Shown here piece after piece: positions 17,899 through 26,936 of a DNA stretch of 64,000 nt. The translations under genes and the position numbers were made by a program. The notes below the pieces were generated by a model. It was not told the DNA's origin. It was given only the letters and a program-made list of their open reading frames with translations, and made no database searches. Origin of the DNA: Kaistia sp. 32K (lineage in GTDB: Bacteria > Pseudomonadota > Alphaproteobacteria > Rhizobiales > Kaistiaceae). Within the stretch, counting starts at the first letter, position 1, and each line of letters starts with the position of its first letter. The stretch is taken from NCBI RefSeq assembly GCF_016629525.1, contig NZ_AP024269.1, positions 4,166,001-4,230,000 on the forward strand, written 5' to 3'.

Positions 17899-18915
17899 AT
17901 GACGCAACCATTGATCGAAATCGAAGCGCTCGTCGCGGAGTTCCGGACCGAAGGCGGCGTCGTGCGCGCCGTCAATGGCATCGACTTCTCCATTCCCAAG
18001 GGCGGTTCCGTCGCCGTCCTCGGCGAGAGCGGCTGCGGCAAATCCGTTACCGGCCAGTGCCTGCTCAATCTGGTGCGCAAGCCCGGCTACATAGCCGGCG
18101 GCAGCATACGCTACTACGGCGGCGACAAGCCGGTGGACATCACAAAGCTCAAGCCGACTTCGGAGGCTATGCGCAGACTGCGTGGTCCAGAGATCGCGAT
18201 GATCTTTCAGGAGCCGATGACCTCGTTCGACCCACTGTTCACGGTGGGCGAGCAGATCATCGAGATGCTTCTGGCGCATCAGCGGTTTCCGAACCGGCGC
18301 GCGGCCCGTGAGCATGCCGTCGAGATGCTGCGCAAGGTACGGTTGCCAAGCCCGGAAATTGTCGTTGATCGGTATCCGCACCAGCTTTCCGGCGGTATGC
18401 GGCAGCGTGTGATGATCGCGCTGGCTCTCAGCTGTGGCCCTAAATTGCTGATTGCTGACGAGCCGACGACAGCACTCGATGTGACCACTGAAAGCCAGAT
18501 TCTCGACCTCCTGCGTCAGCTGCAGGGTGAGATGGACATGGCCATGATGTTCATCACGCACGACCTGGCCGTGGCGTCGGAAATCGCCGATGAAGTGGTC
18601 GTGATGTATCTCGGATATATCGTCGAGCGCGGCCCGGTGGCCGAGGTTCTGAGCGTGCCGCAGCATCCCTATACGCAGGCCTTGCTCGACTCGATACCCA
18701 AGCTGACCGATAGCGCCTCGACCCGGCTCAATGCCATTCAGGGCATGGTGCCGACGCCGGACCAGATGCCGTCCGGCTGCCCGTTTCATACACGGTGCAG
18801 AAAGTTCATGGCGGGCCTTTGCGACCAGAAGCTGCCCGAGTTGTATGAGAGCCGCATGGGCCATGTGGCCCGGTGCTTCCTTGCTGATCCCCATTTTGCA
18901 GGAGCGGCCGCATGA
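17899..18915 (+). CDS. ABC transporter ATP-binding protein, OppD/DppD type
   Basis: Cytoplasmic ATPase, 338 aa. Walker A is GESGCGKSV, the Q-loop MIFQEPMTSFDPLFTVGEQ, the signature LSGGMRQRVMIALAL and Walker B LLIADEPTTALDV. A C-terminal oligopeptide-type extension has GCPFHTRC with a Cys cluster of the kind seen in OppD/DppD. ATG at 17899 follows GGGGGACCC; the frame is open 19 codons upstream but without a better site. It overlaps the second ATPase by 4 nt (ATGA), so the two subunits are translationally coupled and probably form a heterodimer. Confidence 0.9.
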   Translation: MTQPLIEIEALVAEFRTEGGVVRAVNGIDFSIPKGGSVAVLGESGCGKSVTGQCLLNLVRKPGYIAGGSIRYYGGDKPVDITKLKPTSEAMRRLRGPEIAMIFQEPMTSFDPLFTVGEQIIEMLLAHQRFPNRRAAREHAVEMLRKVRLPSPEIVVDRYPHQLSGGMRQRVMIALALSCGPKLLIADEPTTALDVTTESQILDLLRQLQGEMDMAMMFITHDLAVASEIADEVVVMYLGYIVERGPVAEVLSVPQHPYTQALLDSIPKLTDSASTRLNAIQGMVPTPDQMPSGCPFHTRCRKFMAGLCDQKLPELYESRMGHVARCFLADPHFAGAAA

Positions 18916-19943
18916 CCGCACTTCTCGAAGTTCGCGGCGTAAGGAAGTCGTTCCCGCTATCCAGCGGCCTATTTGGCAAAACGACCGGCGAGGTCCGGGC
19001 GCTGGATGATGTCTCGTTCGTCGTTCCGGCGGGATCGACCGTCGGCCTGGTCGGGGAAAGCGGCTGTGGCAAGTCCACAATGGGCCACACCATCATGGGG
19101 GGGCTGGAAGCCGATGGTGGCGAGATCATCTTCAATGACCCAGAACTAGGGCGGGTCGATCTCGTGAAAGCCGACAAGCATGTTCGGCGCAAGACGCGTC
19201 TCAACATGCAGATGATCTTTCAGGATCCGAACTCGTCGCTGAACCCACGCATGACGCTGCTTGATCTGATCGGCGAACCGCTGCTCATCAATCGGGTGCT
19301 CAAAGGCAGGGCGCTGGAAGATCGCGTGGCCCAGCTCCTGCAACAGGTGGGACTGTCGACGCGCTATATGCGGCGCTATCCGCACGCGCTGTCCGGCGGC
19401 CAGAGGCAGCGCGTGGTGATTGCGCGCGCCTTGGCGCTTAACCCTCGACTGGTGGTCGCCGACGAGCCGATTTCCGCGCTCGACGTGTCCATTCAGGCGC
19501 AGACACTGAACTTGATGAAGGATCTGCAGGCGGAAAGGCAGTTGACCTATCTGTTTGTGGCGCACGACCTCGGTGTGGTCAAACACTTCACCGACACCAC
19601 CGTCGTCATGTATCTCGGCCGGGTGCTAGAAGCAGGCCCTACCCAGGTCATGTTTCAGCGTCCGCTGCATCCGTATTCGGAAGCGCTGATTGCCAGCGTG
19701 CCGCGCATCGGCGCACATAAGGGTGGCACCAAGCGCGCGGCCGGCGAAGTGCCCAGCGCAGCCAATCCCCCATCGGGTTGCCATTTCCATCCGCGTTGCC
19801 CCTATGCGCGGGATATCTGCCGCGCCGTCGTGCCGGAATTGCGCAGTGTCTCTGGCGATCGCAGCGTTCGCTGTCACTTTGCCGACGAACTGAGCTTGCA
19901 CGGTATCGATAGCCTCGGACCGCCTGTCCCAAGCAGCAACTGA
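18912..19943 (+). CDS. ABC transporter ATP-binding protein, OppF/DppF type
   Basis: Partner ATPase, 343 aa. Walker A is GESGCGKST, the Q-loop MIFQDPNSSLNPRMTLLDL, the signature LSGGQRQRVVIARAL and Walker B LVVADEPISALDV. The C-terminal extension contains GCHFHPRCPYARDIC. It overlaps the preceding ATPase by 4 nt. It completes the alpha-galactoside importer and is followed 66 nt later on the same strand by a GntR-family regulator, probably the operon's controller. Confidence 0.9.
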   Translation: MTALLEVRGVRKSFPLSSGLFGKTTGEVRALDDVSFVVPAGSTVGLVGESGCGKSTMGHTIMGGLEADGGEIIFNDPELGRVDLVKADKHVRRKTRLNMQMIFQDPNSSLNPRMTLLDLIGEPLLINRVLKGRALEDRVAQLLQQVGLSTRYMRRYPHALSGGQRQRVVIARALALNPRLVVADEPISALDVSIQAQTLNLMKDLQAERQLTYLFVAHDLGVVKHFTDTTVVMYLGRVLEAGPTQVMFQRPLHPYSEALIASVPRIGAHKGGTKRAAGEVPSAANPPSGCHFHPRCPYARDICRAVVPELRSVSGDRSVRCHFADELSLHGIDSLGPPVPSSN

Positions 19944-20009
19944 ACTTACGGCCGGTGCGATTGCGCTGCAGATGTGCTAGGCATTCTGCGCCCAACCTGG
20001 GATGCATCC

Positions 20010-20765
20010 ATGTCCGTGAATACTGACAAACCTGACGGCGAACCCGCACACAGACCGGCTTCCTTTGTTCGAGAGCGAGTTATGGGTGAACTCGGGCGAC
20101 GGATATTATCGGGCAATTACAAGCAGAATGGGGCTCTACCGACAGAGGCCGAGCTTTGTAAAGAGTTTGGTGTCAGCCGTACGCCGATGCGGGAAGCTAT
20201 CAAGATGTTGGCCGCAAAAGGGCTGATCGTGTCCCGACAGCGTGCCGGCACCCGTGTCCAGGAATCTTCGAATTGGAACCACCTGGATCCGGACGTCATC
20301 AAATGGATGAACGGCATCGACATCGATCCTGACTTCGTCCGCGGCCTGATCGAGGCTCGTCAAGCCATCGAGCCGGCTGCCGCACGTCTCGCTGCCATGC
20401 GCGCCACATCGAAAGACCTCGCAATGATCGAGGTGGCCTACGAAGCAATGTGCGCCGCACCGACCTCCGATCTAGCGGCCTGCGCCGATGCCGACGTGGC
20501 CTTCCATGCTTCGATCCTTCGCGCTAGCCACAATCCGATCTTCGCCGGCTTGGTTAGCTTGATTGGGCAGTCGCTCGCCAATTCGTTCCGCCTGACAACC
20601 TCTGTCTCTCAAAGTTATGTCACGACGCTTGCCGCTCATGGCGACGTGTTTGAAGCTATTCGCCTCCGCCAGCCGGAGATCGCCAGCGAACGCATGCGTG
20701 CCCTGATCGAGATAGCGTCCTCTGACTTTGTGCGCCACTCAGCCGTGGGCGCTGCGAAGTCTTGA
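20010..20765 (+). CDS. GntR-family regulator, FadR subgroup
   Basis: Transcriptional regulator, 251 aa. The N-terminal winged helix-turn-helix (GALPTEAELCKEFGVSRTPM, then EAIKMLAAKGLIVSRQRAGT) is followed by WNHLDPDVIKWM and an all-helical FCD ligand-binding domain (RGLIEARQAIEPAAARLAA; DVAFHASILRASHNP, with a possible metal-binding Asp and His). ATG at 20010 is preferred over a GTG at 19974. Position at the end of the alpha-galactoside operon suggests it senses a sugar or sugar acid and acts on the elements at 11398-11559 and 13710-13745. That link is inferred; the rhizobial agp operon is usually described with a different regulator type. Confidence 0.85.
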   Translation: MSVNTDKPDGEPAHRPASFVRERVMGELGRRILSGNYKQNGALPTEAELCKEFGVSRTPMREAIKMLAAKGLIVSRQRAGTRVQESSNWNHLDPDVIKWMNGIDIDPDFVRGLIEARQAIEPAAARLAAMRATSKDLAMIEVAYEAMCAAPTSDLAACADADVAFHASILRASHNPIFAGLVSLIGQSLANSFRLTTSVSQSYVTTLAAHGDVFEAIRLRQPEIASERMRALIEIASSDFVRHSAVGAAKS

Positions 20766-20983
20766 TGTTCATCCGCAACGACTGCGGCACGGATTTGGGT
20801 TGACCGCCCCCTTCGCGTCCGTCGTAATGCCTTGCTCGTCGAAGATGTAAGCGACGAACTCATCCAAGGCCGATCGCGGTCGAATGCGGCCCTCGGTTCG
20901 TGTTTATCCTTCAACGGGCGCGCAGATCGTCAGGCACCTTGTCCGTGGTCTGATCGATCCAGCTTTTTGGGCCTTCGAAGTGC

Positions 20984-21060
<77 letters not shown>

Positions 21061-21168
21061 ATCGGCCGTGGTGACGGCGCGGCCCGGATGGCGTTGCCGG
21101 CCGGGCTGGATGCTTATCCTCCGATTGGCCCTCCACTTTCAAGAGCATTCGGCACGAATCTGGTGATG

Positions 21169-21190
21169 GCGCCGTGGTGCAACACGGCGC
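21169..21190. other. 8-bp perfect hairpin upstream of the nuclease-like gene
   Basis: GCGCCGTG (21169-21176) pairs with CACGGCGC (21183-21190) around six bases. It lies between the tRNA-Arg and the next gene. No other element is visible in this 208-base gap. Confidence 0.3.
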
Positions 21191-21268
21191 GGCAAACTGC
21201 TCTTGCCCACAGGAAGGAAGCCCGGTCGCCCTGTTTCCAACACGCTTGCGTGATGCCACCATGCCGGC

Positions 21269-22207
21269 ATGAAGACCGCGACGGGTCGCATGCCCTGCCC
21301 TGCCCTGATCCCGACCGTGGCGCGACGGACGGGCCGGGCCGGCTGCGGTTCGATGCTTGGCGTGCTGATGATGATCGGAGCGGTGATGACGGGTTCCCTG
21401 GCGCAAGGCGAGACCGCGAAACCCGGCCATAGCGAGCGCATGGCTGGCGAGCGGATGGCCGGGAAGAACGAATGCCACCTCGTCGACGGCGAGGCGGGGA
21501 TCGTCACGCATGTCATCGATGGCGACACGCTGGTGCTCGACAACACGCTCGAAGTCCGCCTCGTCGGCATGCAGGCGCCGAAACTGCCGCTCGGCCGCCC
21601 CGGCTTCGTCGCCTGGCCGCTCTCCTCCGAGGCGAAGGCGAAGCTGGAGACGCTGGCGCTCGGCAACGCGGCACAGCTGCGCTATGGCGGCACGCGGCGC
21701 GACCGCTACAACCGGGCGCTCGCCCATGTCACCATCCTGCCGGAGGACGGCGAGCCGATCTGGATCCAGCAGGCCATGCTCGCCGAGGGGCTCGCCCGCG
21801 TCTATTCCTTCGCCGACAATCGCCAATGTGTCGGGGCTTTGTTGAATGTTGAACGGGAAGCCCGCAATTCGGGGCTTGGCCTCTGGCGCGATCCATACTA
21901 CGCCATCCGCCCTGCGGCCGATCCCGCTCTTGCAACCCGTCACGATGTATATGATCTGGTTGAGGGAAGCGTGATTTCGGTCGGCGAGCGCGGTCCGATC
22001 GCCTATCTGGATTTCGGGCGCGACTGGTCGACGGATTTCACGGCGGTGCTGACCACGGAGGCGATCACCGCCTTCGCGGAAGCAGGCATCGCCGTGGAGA
22101 CGCTGCGGGGGCAACGGGTCAGACTAAGGGGCTGGATCGAAAGGCACGGCGGACCGAGCATGCGGGTGACGCATCCCGAACAGCTCGAACTGCTGGACCA
22201 ATGGTGA
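21269..22207 (+). CDS. thermonuclease-like (SNase-fold) protein with altered catalytic residues
   Basis: 312 aa. An Arg-rich N-terminus and hydrophobic stretch at about 29-46 suggest export; a start at ATG 21353 would give a more usual signal peptide. The SNase fold is seen from residue 80: VIDGDTLVL (D84, D86), VRLVG (R97) and RYNRALAHV (R149). Where staphylococcal nuclease has the D40 and E43 pair in its IDTPE-like motif, this protein has GMQAPK, i.e. Q102 and K105. The standard catalysis is therefore doubtful; binding or a different activity is possible. A second domain of about 100 residues follows. The gene ends 3 nt before an M48 protease gene. Confidence 0.75.
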   Translation: MKTATGRMPCPALIPTVARRTGRAGCGSMLGVLMMIGAVMTGSLAQGETAKPGHSERMAGERMAGKNECHLVDGEAGIVTHVIDGDTLVLDNTLEVRLVGMQAPKLPLGRPGFVAWPLSSEAKAKLETLALGNAAQLRYGGTRRDRYNRALAHVTILPEDGEPIWIQQAMLAEGLARVYSFADNRQCVGALLNVEREARNSGLGLWRDPYYAIRPAADPALATRHDVYDLVEGSVISVGERGPIAYLDFGRDWSTDFTAVLTTEAITAFAEAGIAVETLRGQRVRLRGWIERHGGPSMRVTHPEQLELLDQW

Positions 22208-22210
22208 AGA

Positions 22211-23713
22211 ATGACGGCATTCGGTGCCCATCTGGATAGGGAGCGCAAGAGCTCCCGCGGCGCGCTGCGCTGGAAGGCGGCGATCCTCACGGCGAGCCTG
22301 CTGCTCGCCGGCTGCACGACCGTGCTCGAGCAGACCTACGGGCCGCCGCAGACGACGGCCGGCGCCGCGACGCCGCCTCCGGTCGATCCCGAGCAGGCGC
22401 GCATCGGCGCGCAGGAACATCCGCGCATCGTCGCGAGCTTCGGCGGCATCTATCATGACGACAAGCTGGAGAAGACGCTGGCCCGCATCGTCGGCCGCAT
22501 CGTCGCCGCCTCCGACGATCCGTCGCAGTCCTACCGGATCACCATTCTCAATACGCCCACGGTCAACGCCTTCGCGCTGCCGGGCGGCTATCTCTATGTG
22601 ACGCGCGGCCTGCTGGCGCTCGCCAATGATTCCTCCGAAGTCGCCGCCGTCATCGCGCACGAGATGGGGCATGTCACCGCCAATCACGCCATGCAGCGCC
22701 AGAACAAGGCGCGCGCCGCGATGATCGTCAGCCGCGTCGTCACCGACGTGCTGCAGGATGGCGACGCCGGACAGCTGGCGCTCGCCTCCAGCCAGCGCAC
22801 GCTTGCCGCCTTCTCGCAGCAGCAGGAGCTGGAGGCCGATGCGATCGGCGTGCGCACCATCGGCAAGGCCGGCTACGACCCGTTCGCGGCCGCCCGCTTC
22901 CTCGACCTGATGGGCCGGTTCGCCGCCTACAAGTCGGCCGGCAGCGTCCAGGACAAGCGGCCCGATTTCCTCGCCTCGCATCCGGCGACGCCGCAGCGCG
23001 TCGATTTCGCCATCCGCGCCGCGCGCCAGTTCGGCGCGCCCGGCATCGGCGAGGTCGACCGCGAGCGCTACCTGCAGGGCATCGACGGCATGCTCTATGG
23101 CGACGACCGCTCGCAGGGCTTCGTCCGCGGCAAGAATTTCTACCATCCGACGCTGGGCGTCGGCTTCGCCGTGCCGAGCGGCTTCGTCCTCGACAACACG
23201 GCCGACGCGGTGCTGGCGACGGCGCCCGACGGCACGGCGCTGCGCTTCGACGGCGCCAATCTGCCGACCGGCACGGCGCTGCCGGACTACATCGCGTCCG
23301 GCTGGGTGAACGGGCTCGACCGGAACTCGATCCAGAGCTTCACGGTCAACGGGCTGGAAGCGGCTTCCGCGCGCGCCGAGGCCAAGGGCTGGGTCTTCCG
23401 CATCGCCGTCATCCGGGTCGGGCCGAACGCCACCTATCGCTTCATCTTCGCCAATGAGAGCGACACGCCGGGCCTCGCCCAGGCGGCGACCGAAACGGTG
23501 CAAAGCTTCCGCAAGCTGTCGCCGCAGGAAGCAGCCGCTCTGAAGCCGCTGCGGGTAAAACTGGTCACCGTCCGCCCCGGCGACACAGTCGACAGCCTCG
23601 CCCGCCGCATGAACGGCGTCGATCGTCCGACCGACCTCTTCCGCGTCCTGAACGATCTGAAGGACGGCGCGCCGCTGAAGCCGGGCGACACGCTCAAGAT
23701 CATCAGCGACTGA
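22211..23713 (+). CDS. M48-family zinc metalloprotease lipoprotein with a LysM-like C-terminus
   Basis: 500 aa. The N-terminus carries a lipoprotein signal (ILTASLLLAGC, lipidated Cys near residue 36). The zinc motif is HEMGH at 150-154 with the third ligand in QQQELEADAIG. The family (BepA/YfgC and Loi-like) performs periplasmic quality control of outer-membrane assembly. The last 50 residues (VTVRPGDTVDSLARRM ... LKPGDTLKI) resemble a LysM-like motif that could contact peptidoglycan. It lies 3 nt after the nuclease-like gene and is closed by a strong bidirectional terminator shared with ilvD. Confidence 0.88.
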   Translation: MTAFGAHLDRERKSSRGALRWKAAILTASLLLAGCTTVLEQTYGPPQTTAGAATPPPVDPEQARIGAQEHPRIVASFGGIYHDDKLEKTLARIVGRIVAASDDPSQSYRITILNTPTVNAFALPGGYLYVTRGLLALANDSSEVAAVIAHEMGHVTANHAMQRQNKARAAMIVSRVVTDVLQDGDAGQLALASSQRTLAAFSQQQELEADAIGVRTIGKAGYDPFAAARFLDLMGRFAAYKSAGSVQDKRPDFLASHPATPQRVDFAIRAARQFGAPGIGEVDRERYLQGIDGMLYGDDRSQGFVRGKNFYHPTLGVGFAVPSGFVLDNTADAVLATAPDGTALRFDGANLPTGTALPDYIASGWVNGLDRNSIQSFTVNGLEAASARAEAKGWVFRIAVIRVGPNATYRFIFANESDTPGLAQAATETVQSFRKLSPQEAAALKPLRVKLVTVRPGDTVDSLARRMNGVDRPTDLFRVLNDLKDGAPLKPGDTLKIISD

Positions 23714-23754
23714 TTGGCGGGCCTGCGAGAGGCCAGCCGAAACATCCAGGCCAT

Positions 23755-23783
23755 AAAAAAGGGCGCCAGAGGCGCCCTTTTTT
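23755..23783. terminator. bidirectional intrinsic terminator
   Basis: A6 (23755-23760), GGGCGCC, loop AGA, GGCGCCC and T6 (23778-23783) form a GC stem with U-runs on both strands. It serves the M48 protease gene on plus and ilvD on minus, whose stops lie 41 nt and 15 nt away. Confidence 0.92.
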
Positions 23784-23798
23784 CTGAGAGTTCGTCGC

Positions 23799-25655
23799 TC
23801 AGACGTCGAAGCGGCTGACGTCGCGCACCGCGCCCTTGTCGGCGCTGGTCGCCATCGCGGCATAGGCCTTGAGCGCCGTCGTGACGTTGCGCTTGCGCGG
23901 CTTCTCCGGCTTCCAGGCCGCCTTGCCCTTGGCTTCCATGGCGGCGCGACGCGCAGCCAGCTCCTCATCGGAGATGACGATGCGCATCGAGCGGTTCGGG
24001 ATGTCGATCTCGATCGTATCGCCTTCCTCGACCAGGCCGATGGCGCCGCCAGCCGCGGCTTCCGGCGCGACATGGCCGATGGAGAGGCCCGAAGTGCCGC
24101 CGGAGAAGCGGCCGTCCGTCACCAGCGCGCAGGCCTTGCCGAGGCCGCGCGACTTCAGATAGCTGGTCGGATAGAGCATTTCCTGCATGCCGGGGCCGCC
24201 GCGCGGTCCCTCGTAGCGGATGATGACGACATCGCCCGCCTTGACCTTCTTGTTCAGGATGCCGAGCACGGCGTCGTCCTGGCTCTCGAAGATCACGGCC
24301 GGGCCGGTGAACTTCAGGATCGATTCGTCGACGCCGGCGGTCTTCACGACCGAGCCGTTCAACGCGATGTTGCCCTTCAGCACGGCGAGGCCGCCATCCT
24401 TCGAGAAGGCATTCGGCACGTCGCGGATGGCGCCCTTCTCGCGGTCGAGATCGAGCTCGCTCCAGCGCTTGTCCTGGCTGAACGCGACCTGGGTCGGCAC
24501 GCCGCCGGGCGCGGCGCGGTAGAACTCGCGAACGCTCTCGCTGTTGGTCTGGCGGATGTCCCAGCGGGCGATCGCCTCGGCCATGGTCGAGGAATGCACG
24601 GTCGGCAGGTCGAGGTTCAGCAGGTCACCACGCGCCAACTCGCCGAGGATCGCCATGATGCCGCCGGCGCGGTGGACGTCCTCCATGTGGACGTCCTGCT
24701 TGGCCGGGGCGACCTTGCAGAGCACCGGGACGTGGCGCGACAGGCGGTCGATGTCGTCGAGGTCGAAGTCGATCTCGCCCTCATGCGCGGCGGCCAGGAT
24801 GTGCAGCACGGTGTTGGTCGAGCCGCCCATGGCGATATCGAGCGTCATGGCGTTCTCGAACGCGCCGAACGAGGCGACGTTGCGCGGCAGCACGCTCTCG
24901 TCGTCCTGCTCGTAGTAGCGGCGGGTGATGTCGACGATCTGGTGGCCCGCCTCGACGAACAGGCGCTTGCGATCGGCATGGGTCGCCAGCGTCGAGCCGT
25001 TGCCGGGCAGCGACAGGCCGAGCGCCTCAGTCAGGCAGTTCATCGAATTGGCGGTGAACATGCCCGAGCAGGAGCCGCAGGTCGGGCAGGCGTTCTGCTC
25101 GATCAGCTTGACGTCGGCGTCCGAGACGCTCTCGTCGGCGGCGGCGACCATGGCGTCGACGAGGTCGAGCGCGTGCAGCTTGCCGTCCGAGAGGACGACC
25201 TTGCCGGCCTCCATCGGGCCGCCGGAGACGAAGATCGTCGGGATGTTGAGGCGCAGCGACGCCATCAGCATGCCGGGGGTGATCTTGTCGCAGTTCGAGA
25301 TGCAGACCATGGCGTCGGCGCAATGGCCGTTGACCATGTACTCGACCGAGTCGGCGATGATCTCGCGCGAGGGCAGCGAATAGAGCATGCCGTCATGGCC
25401 CATCGCGATGCCGTCGTCGATGGCGATCGTGTTGAATTCCTTGGCGATGCCGCCGGCCTTCTCGATCTCGCGCGCCACCAGCTGGCCAAGGTCCTTCAGG
25501 TGGACGTGGCCGGGGACGAACTGCGTGAAGGAATTCACCACCGCGATGATCGGCTTGCCGAAATCACCGTCCTTCATGCCGGTGGCGCGCCAAAGGCCGC
25601 GCGCGCCGGCCATGTTGCGGCCATGGGTGGAGGTACGGGAGCGATAGGCAGGCAT
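23799..25655 (-). CDS. ilvD: dihydroxy-acid dehydratase
   Basis: Branched-chain amino-acid biosynthesis enzyme, 618 aa, a normal length. It converts dihydroxyisovalerate and dihydroxymethylvalerate to the 2-keto acids. The N-terminus [20 protein letters not shown] and Cys-containing motifs CISNCDK and [18 protein letters not shown] supply Fe-S ligands; PFGRFSGG-like [17 protein letters not shown] is near the C-terminus. The frame remains open 291 codons upstream, antisense to the TerC gene, but the family N-terminus and GAGGG fix the start at 25655. Confidence 0.95.
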   Translation of the reverse strand: MPAYRSRTSTHGRNMAGARGLWRATGMKDGDFGKPIIAVVNSFTQFVPGHVHLKDLGQLVAREIEKAGGIAKEFNTIAIDDGIAMGHDGMLYSLPSREIIADSVEYMVNGHCADAMVCISNCDKITPGMLMASLRLNIPTIFVSGGPMEAGKVVLSDGKLHALDLVDAMVAAADESVSDADVKLIEQNACPTCGSCSGMFTANSMNCLTEALGLSLPGNGSTLATHADRKRLFVEAGHQIVDITRRYYEQDDESVLPRNVASFGAFENAMTLDIAMGGSTNTVLHILAAAHEGEIDFDLDDIDRLSRHVPVLCKVAPAKQDVHMEDVHRAGGIMAILGELARGDLLNLDLPTVHSSTMAEAIARWDIRQTNSESVREFYRAAPGGVPTQVAFSQDKRWSELDLDREKGAIRDVPNAFSKDGGLAVLKGNIALNGSVVKTAGVDESILKFTGPAVIFESQDDAVLGILNKKVKAGDVVIIRYEGPRGGPGMQEMLYPTSYLKSRGLGKACALVTDGRFSGGTSGLSIGHVAPEAAAGGAIGLVEEGDTIEIDIPNRSMRIVISDEELAARRAAMEAKGKAAWKPEKPRKRNVTTALKAYAAMATSADKGAVRDVSRFDV

Positions 25656-25766
25656 GGTGAACCCTCGATCTGCAGCGATTTCCCTCATATAGGGCGCCGC
25701 CGGTCGAGCGGAGCGTCCGAGGGAGGAAGTGGATAGGGTTGGTTGCACCAAAGATGACGGGATGTC

Positions 25767-25779
25767 GAGAAAATTTCTC
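25767..25779. promoter_or_regulatory. 13-bp dyad between ilvD and the TerC gene
   Basis: GAGAAA-A-TTTCTC is a perfect dyad in the divergent intergenic region, 112 nt upstream of ilvD and 138 nt upstream of the TerC gene. It could be an operator for either; nothing identifies the protein. Confidence 0.3.
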
Positions 25780-25799
25780 ACGCCCGGCCTTGCATGAGC

Positions 25800-25880
25800 A
25801 GGGTCCGAGTGCCATGTCCTGCTGACGAGTGGGGTCCGGGCCCCTCTGGCGGTGAGTCGCCCACCGCGATGTCGGACCCT
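25800..25880 (+). promoter_or_regulatory. structured 5' leader of the TerC-family gene (candidate riboswitch or RNA thermometer)
   Basis: AGGGTCCGA (25800-25808) pairs perfectly with TCGGACCCT (25872-25880). The 63 enclosed bases contain GGGG/CCCC (25831-25834 with 25841-25844, extended by AG/CT past a mismatch) and GCGGTG/CACCGC (25849-25854 with 25862-25867). The result is a closed multibranch fold ending 36 nt before the start codon. TerC-family genes are known targets of the yybP-ykoY manganese riboswitch, but its conserved loop sequences are not seen here. Confidence 0.45.
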
Positions 25881-25916
25881 TGAGCCTATTGGCCCGGCGA
25901 CCTGTGCTCGTGATCC

Positions 25917-26936
25917 ATGGATATCGTTTCGTTGTTCGATGCCGAGTTTCTCGGCAAGTCTGCGGCTGCGTGGGCGCTCTTCCTGGGCGTCGTCGCCGTG
26001 CTCCTCATCCTTGACCTCGGCGTCCTGAACCGCGGCGACAAGGAGATCGGCATCCGGCGCAGCCTGATCCTCTCCTCCTTCTACATCGGTGTCGCCCTGC
26101 TGTTCGGCGCCTGGGTCTGGTGGGACCACGGCGCGGAATCCGGCATGCTCTACCTGACCGGCTTCGTGGTCGAGAAGAGCCTGGCGCTCGACAACATCTT
26201 CGTCATTTCGCTGATCTTCAGCGCCTTCGCCATTCCGCGCGCCTACCAGCACCGCGTGCTGTTCTGGGGCATTCTCGGCGTGCTGGTGCTGCGCGCCATC
26301 ATGATCGGCCTCGGCGCGGCGCTCATCTCGTCCTTCGGCTGGATCCTCTACATCTTCGGCGCCTTCCTGATCCTCACCGGCATCAAGATGCTGTTCGCCG
26401 GCCATGAGCCGATGGACCTGGAGAACAGCCGCATCCTGAAGCTCGTGCGCAAGGCGATCCCGGTCTCGCCGTCGCTGGACGGCCACCGCTTCTTCACCCA
26501 TGTGAAGAAGGCCGACGGCAAGATGCACTGGGTGGCGACGCCGCTATTCCTGGCGCTCGTCTCGATCGAGATCGCCGACATCGTCTTCGCGGTCGACAGC
26601 GTCCCGGCCGTGTTCGCCATCACGACCGACCCCTATATCGTCTACACCTCGAACATCTTCGCCGTGCTCGGCCTGCGCGCGCTCTATTTCGCGCTCGCCG
26701 CCATGGTCCACCGCTTCGACTATCTGAAATACGCGCTGGCGCTCGTGCTGGTCATCGTCGGCGGCAAGATCTTCTGGACGCACCTCGTCGGCCCGGTGAA
26801 CACCTTCGTGTCGCTCGGCTCGACCATCGGCATCCTCGCTGCCGGCGTCCTCCTTTCGCTCTGGAAGACGCGCAAGGAGGACAAGGCGGTGGCTCAGGCC
26901 GGCGCCAGCGACGTCTCCACCAGCCGCACCCAGTAG
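25917..26936 (+). CDS. TerC-family integral membrane protein (Alx-like)
   Basis: 339 aa, inner membrane, about eight or nine hydrophobic segments. The two family signatures are [14 protein letters not shown] and [20 protein letters not shown], whose acidic residues in membrane segments are thought to handle metal ions. TerC/Alx proteins are associated with manganese export and metal insertion into exported proteins. The name from tellurite resistance does not imply that role here. No clear ribosome-binding site precedes the ATG; a foldable leader does. The last 43 nt overlap the convergent M20 gene. Confidence 0.88.
   Translation: MDIVSLFDAEFLGKSAAAWALFLGVVAVLLILDLGVLNRGDKEIGIRRSLILSSFYIGVALLFGAWVWWDHGAESGMLYLTGFVVEKSLALDNIFVISLIFSAFAIPRAYQHRVLFWGILGVLVLRAIMIGLGAALISSFGWILYIFGAFLILTGIKMLFAGHEPMDLENSRILKLVRKAIPVSPSLDGHRFFTHVKKADGKMHWVATPLFLALVSIEIADIVFAVDSVPAVFAITTDPYIVYTSNIFAVLGLRALYFALAAMVHRFDYLKYALALVLVIVGGKIFWTHLVGPVNTFVSLGSTIGILAAGVLLSLWKTRKEDKAVAQAGASDVSTSRTQ

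Noticed and set aside
25800..25880. yybP-ykoY manganese riboswitch before the TerC gene
   Set aside because: A closed structure is present, but the conserved GGGGAGUA-type loop and docking sequences were not found, so only an unclassified leader is reported.
23799..26528. 909-residue minus-strand frame suggesting IlvD with a 291-residue N-terminal extension
   Set aside because: The extension is antisense to the TerC gene and low in complexity (Glu/Asp/Arg/His-rich). IlvD family length and N-terminus place the start at 25655.
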